From assembly GCA_905479745.1 (NCBI GenBank), contig CAJQNO010000039.1, positions 1 to 64,000 of the forward strand: 64,000 nucleotides of DNA. The letters are read 5' to 3'. The stretch's first letter is position 1. Each line of letters opens with the position of its first letter. The DNA comes from an uncultured Flavobacteriaceae bacterium (lineage in GTDB: Bacteria; Bacteroidota; Bacteroidia; Flavobacteriales; Flavobacteriaceae). The position numbers and the translations under genes are program-made. The notes under the pieces were generated by a model. The model was not told the origin of the DNA and made no database searches. It saw nothing but the letters and a program-made list of their open reading frames with translations. Of this stretch, positions 9,014-18,271 are shown one piece after another.

Positions 9014-10885
9014 CTACCCAATTATTTCTATTTCAGATTCATCAAACCATTCTTTCTCTAATACACCCTTCTTAATAATTTCAGGAAAATCCGTATAAAC
9101 AATTACAGCCAAACTTTCTTTAGCTCTACTACAAGCCACATAGAAAAGTCTGCGTGTTCTATCTATACTGGTTTCTTTCCCAGAATCAATATTCTTAGTA
9201 TCGGTTGGCGTTAATTCTTTAGCTCCAAACAATTTGTCATAGCTAAACATAAACCCTTTAGATTCAGAATCATCAATTATGACCATTACCCTTGGGTATT
9301 CTAAGCCCTTGACTCCCTGATGAGTTTCAAATTTTGACTCCCCAGAAATATAACTTTTGTAAGCTTTTATTTGACTAAAAGGACTGGCGAAAGACAACAA
9401 TAGTGCATTTGAAATTTTGTCTTTTTCATATTCATCTATGGATTCCTCTGAAGTTGCTACTTCTTTTTTAAGAATTTGTTCCAAGGATTCCGGAATCATG
9501 AATAGGCTCAAATCATTAATTCTCTGCAAAACCTCCAATATTGAAGGATCTTTTCCTTTATCCCATAATACAAATAGATCTTTTACCACGTGACTTACTT
9601 TCCTCAACGCGTCTCTTTGGTTTTTTGTCTTTTTTAGAGTTTCTGCTTTCAATAGAGGAGAATTTTTTCTTATAATCTGACACACCTTGAATTCATCTTT
9701 ATTCTTCTTGGCTTCAATTAGTGGAAGGACAAATTCTGTAAATAATCTCAATTGCGGTAAGTTGCCATCCAACAACCCAGTTTTCAATCTTTCTACCTTG
9801 TAAAGCGGCTCAAACAACTCAAGAAAGTTATTCCTTCTTGCTATCATATGATGTTCTATCGCTAAAGTTTCAACATCGGCAATGTCTCCAAACCATAAAT
9901 CATCACCTGAAATTTCAGACATTCTTTTAGCAACTTGAGACTCTATTTCTAATTTGTCAGTTGAATTATCCGAAACTAAGAAAAGGTTAACAAATCCTTC
10001 ATCCTTATCCGTTCTTGGCACCTGTTGATGGGTGTCCACTTCTTTTCTTATTTCGTTTATCAATCGGATAATCCTCTTAGAAGAGCGATGATTTATCTTC
10101 TTGGAAGGAGTAATCCAATCTTTTGGCAAATCTTTTTCTAGCCCTTCCTTACCGGTACTATAAATGCGTTGCATGGTGTCGCCAATTAAACCGAGAGAAA
10201 AAACATCTTTGTTTTTCTCTTGTACTTCAAAAAATGATTCTATCAAATCTTTTATAGTATCCTGACTCTCATCAATCAAGAGTATAGGGTACTTGCCGAC
10301 CATAATTTTCTGCATCAATGGTTTTGTCCTTAGAAAATCAGCTCCAATCCCAATCACTTGACTATGACTCAAAGATTGTCTACTATAGTTGTCTCCGTTC
10401 GGATTGTAGGTGAACTTTTTAATGCCATCCAGGCTTTCTAATTTTTCCGTCTTTTTTTCAATTTGTCGAGCTCTCTCTTCACTTGCTTTACTAGCTCTTC
10501 CTTTAGCTTGCTTTTCTCTAAGTTCAATTAAATCTTCTGCAATCTTAACACGAAGCCATTCTTTAATATCGGAATTATAGTACTTTATCAAATCCCACAC
10601 GTAACTATGAATAGTAGATACTTTAAATAAATTCATATCATCTCCTAGTCGACTTCTAATTTCATCACATGCATTATTGGTATAAGTTATGACAGCAACT
10701 TTTTTACTTCTTTTTTGCAGTTTCTTACCATGGTTTTCTTTAACCTTATTGAGAACATTGACCAAAGTTCTTGTCTTTCCAGCTCCAGCTCCGGCATAAA
10801 GAAAAAAGCTCCTAGGGTTTTTTAAATTTAAACAATCATAGATTTCATCATCTACATGCTTATCGATATTATCATCTACTATCAT
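9014..10885 (-). CDS. gajB: UvrD/Rep-family helicase, GajB-like
   Basis: This 623-aa SF1 helicase has Walker A AGAGAGKTRTL (residues 31-41), motif Ia KVAVITYTNNACDEI, Walker B ILLIDESQDT, motif III LIGDTMQRIY and motif VI RRLFYVACSRAKE. It lies 7 bp downstream of the OLD-family nuclease gene. That is the gene order of the Gabija anti-phage system, where GajB is thought to respond to DNA ends or ssDNA and to work with the GajA nuclease. It is longer than the Bacillus cereus protein (about 494 aa) because of helical insertions, including the charged stretch near residues 120-160. Confidence 0.85.
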   Translation of the reverse strand: MIVDDNIDKHVDDEIYDCLNLKNPRSFFLYAGAGAGKTRTLVNVLNKVKENHGKKLQKRSKKVAVITYTNNACDEIRSRLGDDMNLFKVSTIHSYVWDLIKYYNSDIKEWLRVKIAEDLIELREKQAKGRASKASEERARQIEKKTEKLESLDGIKKFTYNPNGDNYSRQSLSHSQVIGIGADFLRTKPLMQKIMVGKYPILLIDESQDTIKDLIESFFEVQEKNKDVFSLGLIGDTMQRIYSTGKEGLEKDLPKDWITPSKKINHRSSKRIIRLINEIRKEVDTHQQVPRTDKDEGFVNLFLVSDNSTDKLEIESQVAKRMSEISGDDLWFGDIADVETLAIEHHMIARRNNFLELFEPLYKVERLKTGLLDGNLPQLRLFTEFVLPLIEAKKNKDEFKVCQIIRKNSPLLKAETLKKTKNQRDALRKVSHVVKDLFVLWDKGKDPSILEVLQRINDLSLFMIPESLEQILKKEVATSEESIDEYEKDKISNALLLSFASPFSQIKAYKSYISGESKFETHQGVKGLEYPRVMVIIDDSESKGFMFSYDKLFGAKELTPTDTKNIDSGKETSIDRTRRLFYVACSRAKESLAVIVYTDFPEIIKKGVLEKEWFDESEIEIIG

Positions 10886-10892
10886 AATTTGG

Positions 10893-13061
10893 CTATTCCT
10901 TAGATTTTAATTCAGTTTCGAGCCATATTAGACCATTTTGTATGTACTCTGGGGCCTTTATTTTCTTTGGATCTTCCATGAATAATAAATCAAGTGCAAA
11001 AGGAGCTTTTATTCGACTGTTATCCTTTAGATAATCAAATAGGTTGCCAGCAATGGTACTTATGTCTTCTCCTGAATTAAACTCACTGTTTAATTTATTT
11101 ATGAACCCGTTTCCGTTGTTTTTCTTAAAATAGTTCCAATTTGTAAACCCTAGTGAATCTTCAAATGTATAGGGATAGACACTTCTCAATTCATCACTAT
11201 TAAGATTGAGCTCTATCTTCGTTTGATATGCAACTCTTATCTGAGAATTTTTGGACACCTTTTCTTCTTCTTTCATATTAATAAGTTGTTCCAAATCTTC
11301 CTTTTGAGGATGCCATTTTTTAAGAGTAGAATTTCCCGTTATGTATCCTTTCCCTAGCTCCGGCAGAACGGCTTTTTTGGATTCAACCGAATCGAGATCA
11401 GTAATTATTAAAGTGATTAATCCTAAATCACTTATTAATGGCTCTAATGTATGTGCATGACTGCCGCCTATCTCTAGAATTGAAATGTACGATGTTGAAA
11501 GAAGAGGAAAGTGCTGCCTAATGAAATGAGGGACTAGCATTCTTTCCGAAGAACCTTCGACAAGTATAACTGCGTCGGCAAAAAATAAGTCGCAATGTGT
11601 AGTTTTTAAGTATCTGGCCGCAAATTTTGATGTGGCATCATTTTTCCCGAAAGTTTCGGATAAATTAACAACAATAGAAGTAGAGATCTCTTTTTTATCC
11701 GAGCCGGGTTTTCGCTTAAAGTACCTTAGTGATTTGAACGCAACTTCATGAGCAATATGATTAGAATGTGTACTAACAATTAATTGAGTCATAAACTGCT
11801 CGCCATCCTTCAAGCTTTTGTGCTCTCTTAAAATATCATATGCTTTTTTAATAAACACCTGCTGGGCTTGAGCATGCAGGTGAGCTTCCGGCTCTTCGAT
11901 CAAAACTAAATGTAGGGGTTCATAAATATCTTCTTTCTCACCGGCAGATAATTCTGAAAGGCTTTTCCCAATTTGCATCCAACTATCCCTAAATCGAATT
12001 AGCTTAAAAACCATTGAAATTAGATTTTGGTATCCTAATCCATTATACCTTTCCGGAAGGGTTAAATCAGACCTGCCATCAGGTTTAAAGCGAACGGCGG
12101 AGTCATGATTGAGACCGTCAATCGTCGAGACCTTAGTAGAAAGCGATATACTTGGGTTACCGAACCCTGGATAATTTATTGTCTCCAATTCTTTTATTGA
12201 AGGGGCAAAACTTTCATTTAATTTTTTGTCAAAAGCGTTTTTTGCATCTTCAATAGCTTGTAATGCATTGATGTCTTTTTTAGTCGGCTCTTTTGATGGA
12301 TCCAAATGCTTTGAATAATATTCTCTTAATTGAGAAGACAGAGTTACCGAATGAGTATTGCTGTCATTTGAATCTGTAAACCCCCTTTGAGCATTAATAA
12401 TATCTACCCTTACAAGTCCCATAAAAGGGTTTGCCATTTCTAATGGCAAACTGTTATCTGGTAACTCTTGAGGAATATTACTGTCAGCTTCACTTATTTT
12501 TAAGGGGTCAAGAATGTAAGCCTTAATTGTGAAATGTTTATGAAGCCGTTTTTCTAAAAATTCCCACATATGAGACGGCCATAAACTTAATTTGGATTCT
12601 CCTTTTATCTCCTTTGATCGATTACATGCTTCGCAAAAATCACTATATAGGGTTTCAATATTTTCTGGCGTCAATTTAAGACGAACGCCTAATTTACCAC
12701 CATCCCAGTCTAGAGTTGGAATTAAGTGACTCACATAGTGAATCTCATCCTCTTCAACATTCAGCCAGATATCTAATTGAGGTAACAACTTGTCCCATTC
12801 CTTTTCTTTGTAATCAACCTCCGTGTCTGTTCCCTGTTCTAACCAAGATATTCCAATATCATCTATTTTCTTCCAGTTCGAAAGTGTGAAATCTTGTGTT
12901 CTAAAATTAGATTTCTCCTTCAGGAAAAGTATAAGAGCATCCATAGCGGATGTTTTTCCACTATTATTAGCACCGACAAAAATCGTTTCTTTATCAGAGA
13001 AATCGATTCGACAACACTTCAGCTTTCTAAAGTTTTGTAATTCAACAAAAGATATTTTCAT
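10893..13061 (-). CDS. gajA: OLD-family ATPase/TOPRIM nuclease, GajA-like
   Basis: This 722-aa protein has an N-terminal ABC-type ATPase with Walker A VGANNSGKTSAMDAL (residues 29-43) and Walker B HLVLIEEPEAHLHAQAQQ. A C-terminal TOPRIM nuclease domain follows, with the catalytic Glu in AVILVEGSSERMLVP (about residue 500) and the DxD in LIITDLDSVES. Class 2 OLD nucleases paired with a UvrD helicase form Gabija, in which GajA nicks DNA when nucleotide levels fall during infection. At 722 aa it is longer than the prototype (578 aa). It is the first gene of a tight four-gene operon. Confidence 0.87.
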   Translation of the reverse strand: MKISFVELQNFRKLKCCRIDFSDKETIFVGANNSGKTSAMDALILFLKEKSNFRTQDFTLSNWKKIDDIGISWLEQGTDTEVDYKEKEWDKLLPQLDIWLNVEEDEIHYVSHLIPTLDWDGGKLGVRLKLTPENIETLYSDFCEACNRSKEIKGESKLSLWPSHMWEFLEKRLHKHFTIKAYILDPLKISEADSNIPQELPDNSLPLEMANPFMGLVRVDIINAQRGFTDSNDSNTHSVTLSSQLREYYSKHLDPSKEPTKKDINALQAIEDAKNAFDKKLNESFAPSIKELETINYPGFGNPSISLSTKVSTIDGLNHDSAVRFKPDGRSDLTLPERYNGLGYQNLISMVFKLIRFRDSWMQIGKSLSELSAGEKEDIYEPLHLVLIEEPEAHLHAQAQQVFIKKAYDILREHKSLKDGEQFMTQLIVSTHSNHIAHEVAFKSLRYFKRKPGSDKKEISTSIVVNLSETFGKNDATSKFAARYLKTTHCDLFFADAVILVEGSSERMLVPHFIRQHFPLLSTSYISILEIGGSHAHTLEPLISDLGLITLIITDLDSVESKKAVLPELGKGYITGNSTLKKWHPQKEDLEQLINMKEEEKVSKNSQIRVAYQTKIELNLNSDELRSVYPYTFEDSLGFTNWNYFKKNNGNGFINKLNSEFNSGEDISTIAGNLFDYLKDNSRIKAPFALDLLFMEDPKKIKAPEYIQNGLIWLETELKSKE

Positions 13062-13350
13062 ATGTATTTATCGTTAATTAAATCTTCAACTAGTTAACTT
13101 GAATTGAAAAAACCCTTAAAGTAATTATAGAATAACTTTAAGCGCTACGGAAATCCGTAAACAATAAAAATAAACTGGGGAGTTTTTTCCTAGGGACAGT
13201 AAAAGTAAAGATAGGATAATTAGTTGATCGGATGCAAATTCTCAATCTTCTCATGCAGGTTCTCCATATCGTCCTGTTGGTAACGCTAGGTTGAGAAAAC
13301 TTAACGGCACTCGGCTATGTATTGGACTCTAGGATGTTGTGAAGTTTTAA

Positions 13351-13587
13351 TCAATCAAAATCCTTAAAAAACTCTTCAAGCGAAACATCAAGAGCTTTCA
13401 AAATCTTACATAAGCTACTAAATCGTAGATCCTGTCCGTTCTCATATCGACCATATTGGGCACGTGGGATATTATGATCGTATGCAAAAGTTTCATAATT
13501 GGTATAACCCTTTGCTTTTCTATACTCTGTAAATTTCTCCCCTAATCTTTTGAGCTGTTTATCGGTGTATTTGTCATGCTTTGCCAT
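13351..13587 (-). CDS. XRE-family helix-turn-helix regulator
   Basis: This 78-aa protein is a single Cro/C1-type helix-turn-helix domain (GEKFTEYRKAKGYTNYETFA, then IPRAQYGRYENGQDLRFSSL). It binds DNA as a probable dimer. It lies between the Gabija-like operon and the divergent FG-GAP gene and could control either. The 288 bp between it and the nuclease gene hold no other gene. Confidence 0.85.
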   Translation of the reverse strand: MAKHDKYTDKQLKRLGEKFTEYRKAKGYTNYETFAYDHNIPRAQYGRYENGQDLRFSSLCKILKALDVSLEEFFKDFD

Positions 13588-13706
13588 ATATCAAATAACC
13601 GAGAGTTCATACTCTTTCGTTACTATTAATAAATAGTAATTAATAAGTAGTATTTTAATTTAGTTGATTATCTTTACCCTATAAACCGCTTTAGTAATAC
13701 TTAGTA

Positions 13707-15404
13707 ATGAAAAATTTAACGCTAATATTGATTTCGTTGTTTGCTCTTTACATTTCGGCAACTCAAGCTCAACCTATCAATTTCGAAAACAACCTCTTAT
13801 ACAATGCCTCGGTCAATCCAGATGTGGCATACTCTATCGATATTCGAGATCTTGACTCTGATGGAGATACGGACATAGTCACATCGATTCAACTTGGAAC
13901 AAATAGAGCCGCGGCGTGGCATGAGAATCAAGGAGACAACACATTTGCCTCTCCAGTCCATTTCCACACCTTCGGTGGCGGGACAATCGGCGGAGCCCGC
14001 ATCATTGATGCAAATGGTGATGCTTTCAAGGATATTCTTGTTATGGAAGAATTTCCAAGTGACCTTATACTCTACCTTGGAGACTCAACCGGAACCTATA
14101 GTACATCCACAGTCATCGAACACTTAGGGTATCTACCTGATGTTATCCTTGTCTACGATTGGAATGAAGACGGATTGGAAGATATACTGTATGCTGAGCC
14201 AGGATTTGCTGCTCAAGTCAGGTGGTATCGAAATCTTGGGGGAGGTAATTTTGCAGACGATGTTTTTTTAGCCTGGGTAACAGGAGATGCCCGAGGGATG
14301 GACATAGGTCATATCGATGGGGACGGAAACATAGATATTATCATTACAACCGTTGGCCCTACACGCGAAGTCTCCTATATCGCAGGCGATGGATCAGGTG
14401 GGAGTAACATGACCTGGGCACAGTCGCTATTAGTAACCACGGAAGTAGTTACAGATATTTTGCTAAGTGACATCAATGATAACGGTTTGAATGACTTTGT
14501 CCTAGTAAGGCCTAATGTTGATACTATTGACTGGTATGAGAATGACGGTAACGCGAATTTTACCTTTGGAGGCAATGTGTCAACCTTAAACTTTCCCATT
14601 GATCTCAAGGCTGGAGACTTTGACAATAACGGGAATATTGATCTAGCCTACACGACCAATTCCGCACAAGGGTTGGTCGTTGGACTTAACGACGGGTCGG
14701 GAATATTTAATGAAGTTTCCCTAGAAGCTGGTCCGATTCCTTCTTTTATTCAAACGGGCGACTTGGATGATGATGGAAACCTGGACTTGATTTCTCTCGC
14801 GAGTCAGAATACAACCCTGGTCTGGCACGAGAACCTCGTGGACGACTATGACAATGATGGTGTCCCCAACAGTACCGACAATTGCCCGTATGATCCCAAT
14901 CCTGAACAAAGTGATGTTGATGGTGACGGAATTGGAGACGCTTGTGATGATGGCGACTATGACGGAGACGGTGATGTCGACCTAAATGAGTATGCGAACG
15001 GTTCTGACCCGTCAGATCCTTGTGATCCGCTCCAGTCTCCGGGGTATTTGGATTTCGATGGAACCAACCCTATATGGAGAGCAGATAACTGTGACGCAGA
15101 TGCGTCAACCAATGGAGAAGAGTTTGACTGCGGACGAGACCCCTATGATCCTAGTGAAGATTGCACCTTGGATATCTCTGAATTTGCCATGAGCAAAGTA
15201 TATATTTATCCGAATCCCGTCATCAATGAGTTCGAAGTAGTTAATTCCGAGGTCGATCTGATTCAAATACATAATGTCAACGGACATCTAGTTCTCGAAA
15301 GCTATGCCCAAAAAGTAGACGTTGGAGGACTCAAGAACGGGCTCTATTTCGTTACAATTGTGTCAGGATCTAGAACCCACATAGTTAAGATCATCAAGCA
15401 ATAG
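13707..15404 (+). CDS. Secreted FG-GAP/VCBS repeat protein with T9SS sorting domain
   Basis: This 565-aa protein starts with a signal peptide (MKNLTLILISLFALYISATQ). A beta-propeller of repeated Asp-rich calcium loops follows (DLDSDGDTDIV, DWNEDGLEDIL, HIDGDGNIDII, DFDNNGNIDLA, DLDDDGNLDLI). Near residues 380-430 is a thrombospondin type 3 array (DYDNDGVPNSTDNCPYDPN, DVDGDGIGDACDDGDYDGDG). The C-terminal 75 residues are a type A T9SS sorting domain (VYIYPNPVINEFEV ... GLYFVTIVSG ... HIVKIIKQ). It should be secreted or surface-anchored by the type IX system. No enzymatic motif is visible. Confidence 0.88.
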   Translation: MKNLTLILISLFALYISATQAQPINFENNLLYNASVNPDVAYSIDIRDLDSDGDTDIVTSIQLGTNRAAAWHENQGDNTFASPVHFHTFGGGTIGGARIIDANGDAFKDILVMEEFPSDLILYLGDSTGTYSTSTVIEHLGYLPDVILVYDWNEDGLEDILYAEPGFAAQVRWYRNLGGGNFADDVFLAWVTGDARGMDIGHIDGDGNIDIIITTVGPTREVSYIAGDGSGGSNMTWAQSLLVTTEVVTDILLSDINDNGLNDFVLVRPNVDTIDWYENDGNANFTFGGNVSTLNFPIDLKAGDFDNNGNIDLAYTTNSAQGLVVGLNDGSGIFNEVSLEAGPIPSFIQTGDLDDDGNLDLISLASQNTTLVWHENLVDDYDNDGVPNSTDNCPYDPNPEQSDVDGDGIGDACDDGDYDGDGDVDLNEYANGSDPSDPCDPLQSPGYLDFDGTNPIWRADNCDADASTNGEEFDCGRDPYDPSEDCTLDISEFAMSKVYIYPNPVINEFEVVNSEVDLIQIHNVNGHLVLESYAQKVDVGGLKNGLYFVTIVSGSRTHIVKIIKQ

Positions 15405-15494
15405 ATAACTGGTAACCGTTGCAGATGATATGGTGCCTGAAAAGGTGCCCAATGAATTTATTGGCTCAGTAGCAAGTCAGTCGATAAAAGAAAA

Positions 15495-15516
15495 CCGCCT
15501 TAGTTTCCTAAGGCGG
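15495..15516 (-). terminator. Terminator between convergent genes
   Basis: CCGCCTTAG and CTAAGGCGG make a perfect 9-bp stem with a 4-nt loop. On the minus strand it is followed by TTTTCTTTT, but it lies between two convergent genes and may serve both. Confidence 0.75.
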
Positions 15517-15539
15517 CTGTTAACATCAGAAGATTCCAG

Positions 15540-15953
15540 CTAGAGTTCGAAGGCGATGATTTCAGCTTCCAACTCGTTCTTCCTGGCTTCCAGGGTTGAT
15601 TGAAGCTGCTCGGTGACCAACTTAATAAGATTGGTGTTACCCGTGGCAAAGCTCATACCGTTGGCATCCTTTAAATGGAAGGATGAATCTCCGGCGTTGT
15701 AGTTGAACTTGGTAAGCTGCCCCAGGGTACTTACCAGTTGCTCTCGTTTACTGGCCAGTCCGCGTAGCTTTTCGAAGCGGTTGATGCGCTCATCAAGGTT
15801 TACGATGGGTTTTACATCACTAGCTTCAACAGAAGCTTTTGCATTTGTCTTGGGCTGAACCGTGGCCTCTTTGGTAAGGGCTTTTTTTACCTCGGTCTTG
15901 GTTGCTCCATTTTGAGCAGTTCGATTTTGTTTGGTTTGAGTTTTCGTTGCCAT
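15540..15953 (-). CDS. Small basic protein of the mobilization region, unknown function
   Basis: This 137-aa protein has a Lys/Thr/Gln-rich, probably disordered N-terminus (MATKTQTKQNRTAQNG) and a helical C-terminal half (INRFEKLRGLASKREQLVSTL ending in EARKNELEAEIIAFEL) that looks like a coiled-coil hairpin. The start is ATG at 15953, preceded by an A-rich spacer; longer open-frame extensions run into the structured non-coding DNA. It lies beyond that DNA from the relaxase, so it could be a small DNA-binding or plasmid-type accessory protein. No family is recognised. Confidence 0.65.
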   Translation of the reverse strand: MATKTQTKQNRTAQNGATKTEVKKALTKEATVQPKTNAKASVEASDVKPIVNLDERINRFEKLRGLASKREQLVSTLGQLTKFNYNAGDSSFHLKDANGMSFATGNTNLIKLVTEQLQSTLEARKNELEAEIIAFEL

Positions 15954-15989
15954 AATTAAAAAATTTACGTTAAACATTGATTCTTGCTC

Positions 15990-16160
15990 CTGCACCCCGT
16001 TGGCGATGGAATGCCAGAGCACGGCAACAAGAGCCGGAGGGTAGGAAGGCACAAGGCTTTCGGATATTTTTTATTAAAAAATGTTCGAAACCGAAGGCCT
16101 GGCCTTGTGCGAGCAGAGGCCAGACGGCTAGGTTCGCCACGCCTCTGGCAGACAGAGTCA
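15990..16160. other. Nested inverted repeats, possible oriT region
   Basis: No gene is seen here. Pairs found are TGCCAGAG (16012) with CTCTGGCA (16143); GCACAAGGC (16049) with GCCTTGTGC (16102); TTCGG (16059) with CCGAA (16091); ATTTTTT (16066) with AAAAAAT (16076); and CAGAGGC (16114) with GCCTCTG (16141), which competes with the first pair. The block is richer in GC than its surroundings and lies close to the mobilization genes. A transfer origin is possible but not shown. Confidence 0.45.
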
Positions 16161-16344
16161 ATGGTGGTGAGAGGAGCATGTTTTTAGATGAAGTAGATTT
16201 CTATGGCGACAGTAGAAAGAATCAAAGCATAAGCATTGATAAAAATTTGGACAAAGAGTATGACTTAAGCGACAACCTGGATTGGCACAACATATAGTTT
16301 GTTCAGTAGTAATCTATTCAGAACCATCTTATATTAAATGCTCA

Positions 16345-16465
16345 TTTTAGGACGGTATAATAAGTGGTTTAGGAAGGGAGCCCGAGGGAAGCCCTCGGCC
16401 AGGTCGCAAGTTTTCAAACTAGTGTTTCATGGAAACTTGCAATCTGGCTCTCTGCTGTCCTAAAA
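16345..16465 (+). ncRNA. Candidate structured RNA (or folded single-stranded DNA) of about 120 nt
   Basis: Four helices nest without conflict. P1 is TTTTAGGAC (16345) with GTCCTAAAA (16457). P2 is GGGAGC (16376) with GCTCTC (16447). P3 is CCGAGGG/CCCTCGG around AAG (16382-16398). P4 is GCAAGTTTTC (16406) with GGAAACTTGC (16431), capped by AAAC/GTTT. The wobble pairs (G16377-T16451 and T16414-G16432) are allowed only if the plus strand folds. No promoter was identified and no family recognised, so it may instead be a DNA structure for transfer or replication. Confidence 0.45.
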
Positions 16466-16498
16466 GTTATGTAGTTACGACTTAGGTTAGCTGGGACC

Positions 16499-16540
16499 AA
16501 ATGTCCTTAAAGCATCACCAAAATGCGACTAAGGACATTT
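16499..16540. other. Perfect 11-bp inverted repeat after the relaxase gene
   Basis: AAATGTCCTTA (16499-16509) and TAAGGACATTT (16530-16540) pair perfectly around a 20-nt loop. It follows the end of the frameshifted relaxase gene and could stop transcription or mark a nick site. There is no strong T run on either side. Confidence 0.5.
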
Positions 16541-16564
16541 GCCGATTCCCTCGATAAAGGACAT

Positions 16565-17424
16565 CTACCGCTCGAAACCTCGTTCTCGACGATGGTCTCT
16601 CAAGTAAAGAAGTTCTTTTTCACGCTGCTTCAACCTATCCTTCAGATGAAGGGCATCTACGTTAATACCCAGTGTTCTCTTAAAACGGTATTTGCGTTTA
16701 CCGTACCATACTCCGGTTAGCTTGCCGTTACGGTAATAAGGTTTTATGTCATGACTTGATAGGCGATGGGCAAAATCACCTGTATTCCTACTTTTTTCAA
16801 AAATGAATTGAACGGTACTGATTAGGAGGTCTTTCTCAGAAGGCCTATTGGTTCTAATTTTTAGCTGAGATTCTTTTTCTGAATACGATCGGCTCAGTCT
16901 TTTTTTTTACCCAATTCCACAACGCTATCGGATAACTGTGGGTACTTCTCCATCTGGTAGTCTTGGAGTTTGGTCTTGATGAGCTCGAACCTAGCGAGAG
17001 AAATGCGCGCACTCATTTTGTCCGATAGCCTAATTCCTGAGAAGATCAGGTGGACGTGCCAATTCTTCCCTGTAGCCTCGAAGTGGGTGGCACCAACAAC
17101 CATTTGGTCGTTACACCGAAGCTCTATGTATCTACTTACAAGGTCTTTAATGATAGTGCGATTCAGATACTTGGTAGATTCTGGATGAAAGGAGATTATC
17201 TCGTGGTAACAAACCACCGACTTGTTTGCGTATGACGATTGTCGGCCCCGTTCAAGATCATTGAATTGCGCGGACCACTTTGCCTTGTCATACGATCTAA
17301 TGTTCCTTTTAAAGTAAAGTGGTTTCCCATCGGGATCGAGTAGTGCCTTCCTACGGTCAAAGACGTACTTTATCAAATCCGTCGGAGATTTTCGCAAATT
17401 ATGACTGATTGACTTTACGACCAT
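16565..17424 (-). CDS. Relaxase, in two frames joined at an A9 run
   Basis: The first frame (17424 to 16894, 176 aa) carries relaxase motifs: a His in YHEIISFHPEST (residues 73-84) and the metal-binding HxH in NWHVHLIFSG (123-125). It ends at a TGA just after nine A residues (T run 16900-16908). Shifting by -1 there opens about 105 more codons to a TAG at 16565. These read as a typical relaxase C-terminus, including IKPYYRNGKLTGVWYGKRKY. The whole would be 286 aa. The shift may be programmed slippage, phase variation or an assembly error. The start overlaps the MobC-like gene by 10 bp. It would nick oriT for transfer. Confidence 0.8.
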
Positions 17425-17873
17425 GGCTTCAAGAAGTTTTCAATCTTAGCAAATAGTTCGAGGAGCCGCCGGTAGCTCACTTTTAAATCCTGGGAATTGC
17501 TTTCAAAGTGAAGTTCTTCAACCAGGTCATAGCACAACAGGAACAGCTTCTTGGCCTCAACCATGCCGGGGTCCGGTACACACGGTATGCTACCCCGATT
17601 TAAGTAGTCCAGGACAAGTTGTTGGATGAAACTCGCGAGCCTCATACCGTTCTGCTGGGCATGTTCTGACAAGAGGAGCTTGTCCTGTTCTTTGAATGAA
17701 AGGCTCACGGTAGGGTGGAATCTCTTGTAATGCTTTCGGTAGTTCTTCAGGTAGATGGCCCTGAAGTTTCGGCGTGCATGCCGGATCTCTTCCGGCGTAC
17801 CACGTTCGAGGACTCCGAGGTGGTCGAGGTACTCTTGCACCGTACGAAATTTGAATTTCTTGTTTTCCATCAT
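17415..17873 (-). CDS. MobC-like relaxosome accessory protein
   Basis: This 152-aa protein has the basic pattern of plasmid mobilization accessory proteins: RFHPTVSLSFKEQDKLLLSE (a ribbon-helix-helix-like strand and helix), then AQQNGMRLASFIQQLVLDYL. A helical C-terminal domain follows. Such proteins bind oriT and help the relaxase melt it. It overlaps the relaxase start by 10 bp, which supports the call. The exact family (MobC or a Bacteroidota analogue) is not certain. Confidence 0.7.
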   Translation of the reverse strand: MMENKKFKFRTVQEYLDHLGVLERGTPEEIRHARRNFRAIYLKNYRKHYKRFHPTVSLSFKEQDKLLLSEHAQQNGMRLASFIQQLVLDYLNRGSIPCVPDPGMVEAKKLFLLCYDLVEELHFESNSQDLKVSYRRLLELFAKIENFLKPWS

Positions 17874-17929
17874 CGCTCCATCTCTTCTGTGTCCCTTCCT
17901 TTGGACAGGTCCTTAAACTTTTGAGATCG

Positions 17930-18271
17930 TTATTCTACTTCTTTTTCTTTCACGTAGCTGAGTTCCTTGTAGAAGGACTTATTGAGGTGCTGCATCCGCT
18001 CAGTGATCTGCTCTTGTTTTTCGGCAAGATTGGTCAGCTGACCTTTTGAATCCACTTCTAAGAAAGTATCCTGGGACTTGGTAAGTTCCCGGTTCTCCTG
18101 TCGCATCCTTTTTTCTGCCAGATCAATCCGGCGACTGGAAGCCGCGTACTTAGGGTTACCACCGAACCTTCGCTCCACGAAGCCTTCGAACTTTACAAAG
18201 AGATAGGTCAGGCCGTTTTCGGCTGCCTCCAGTATTTTCCCCGGATCAAATAGTGCTCTACTCTTGCTCAT
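17930..18271 (-). CDS. Coiled-coil protein of the mobilization operon
   Basis: This 113-aa, highly charged protein is probably a long coiled coil from about residue 45 (RRIDLAEKRMRQENRELTKS ... EKQEQITERMQHLNKSFYKE). It has no signal peptide. Its start overlaps the coupling-protein gene by 14 bp, so the two are likely co-translated. It could be an adaptor between relaxosome and coupling protein; that role is inferred only from its place. Confidence 0.65.
   Translation of the reverse strand: MSKSRALFDPGKILEAAENGLTYLFVKFEGFVERRFGGNPKYAASSRRIDLAEKRMRQENRELTKSQDTFLEVDSKGQLTNLAEKQEQITERMQHLNKSFYKELSYVKEKEVE

Noticed and set aside
15977-16297. Open frames of 67-106 codons in the structured region
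   Set aside because: They run through the nested inverted repeats and show no protein-like features.
16345-16465. Retron msr-msd RNA
   Set aside because: No reverse transcriptase gene is present in the element.
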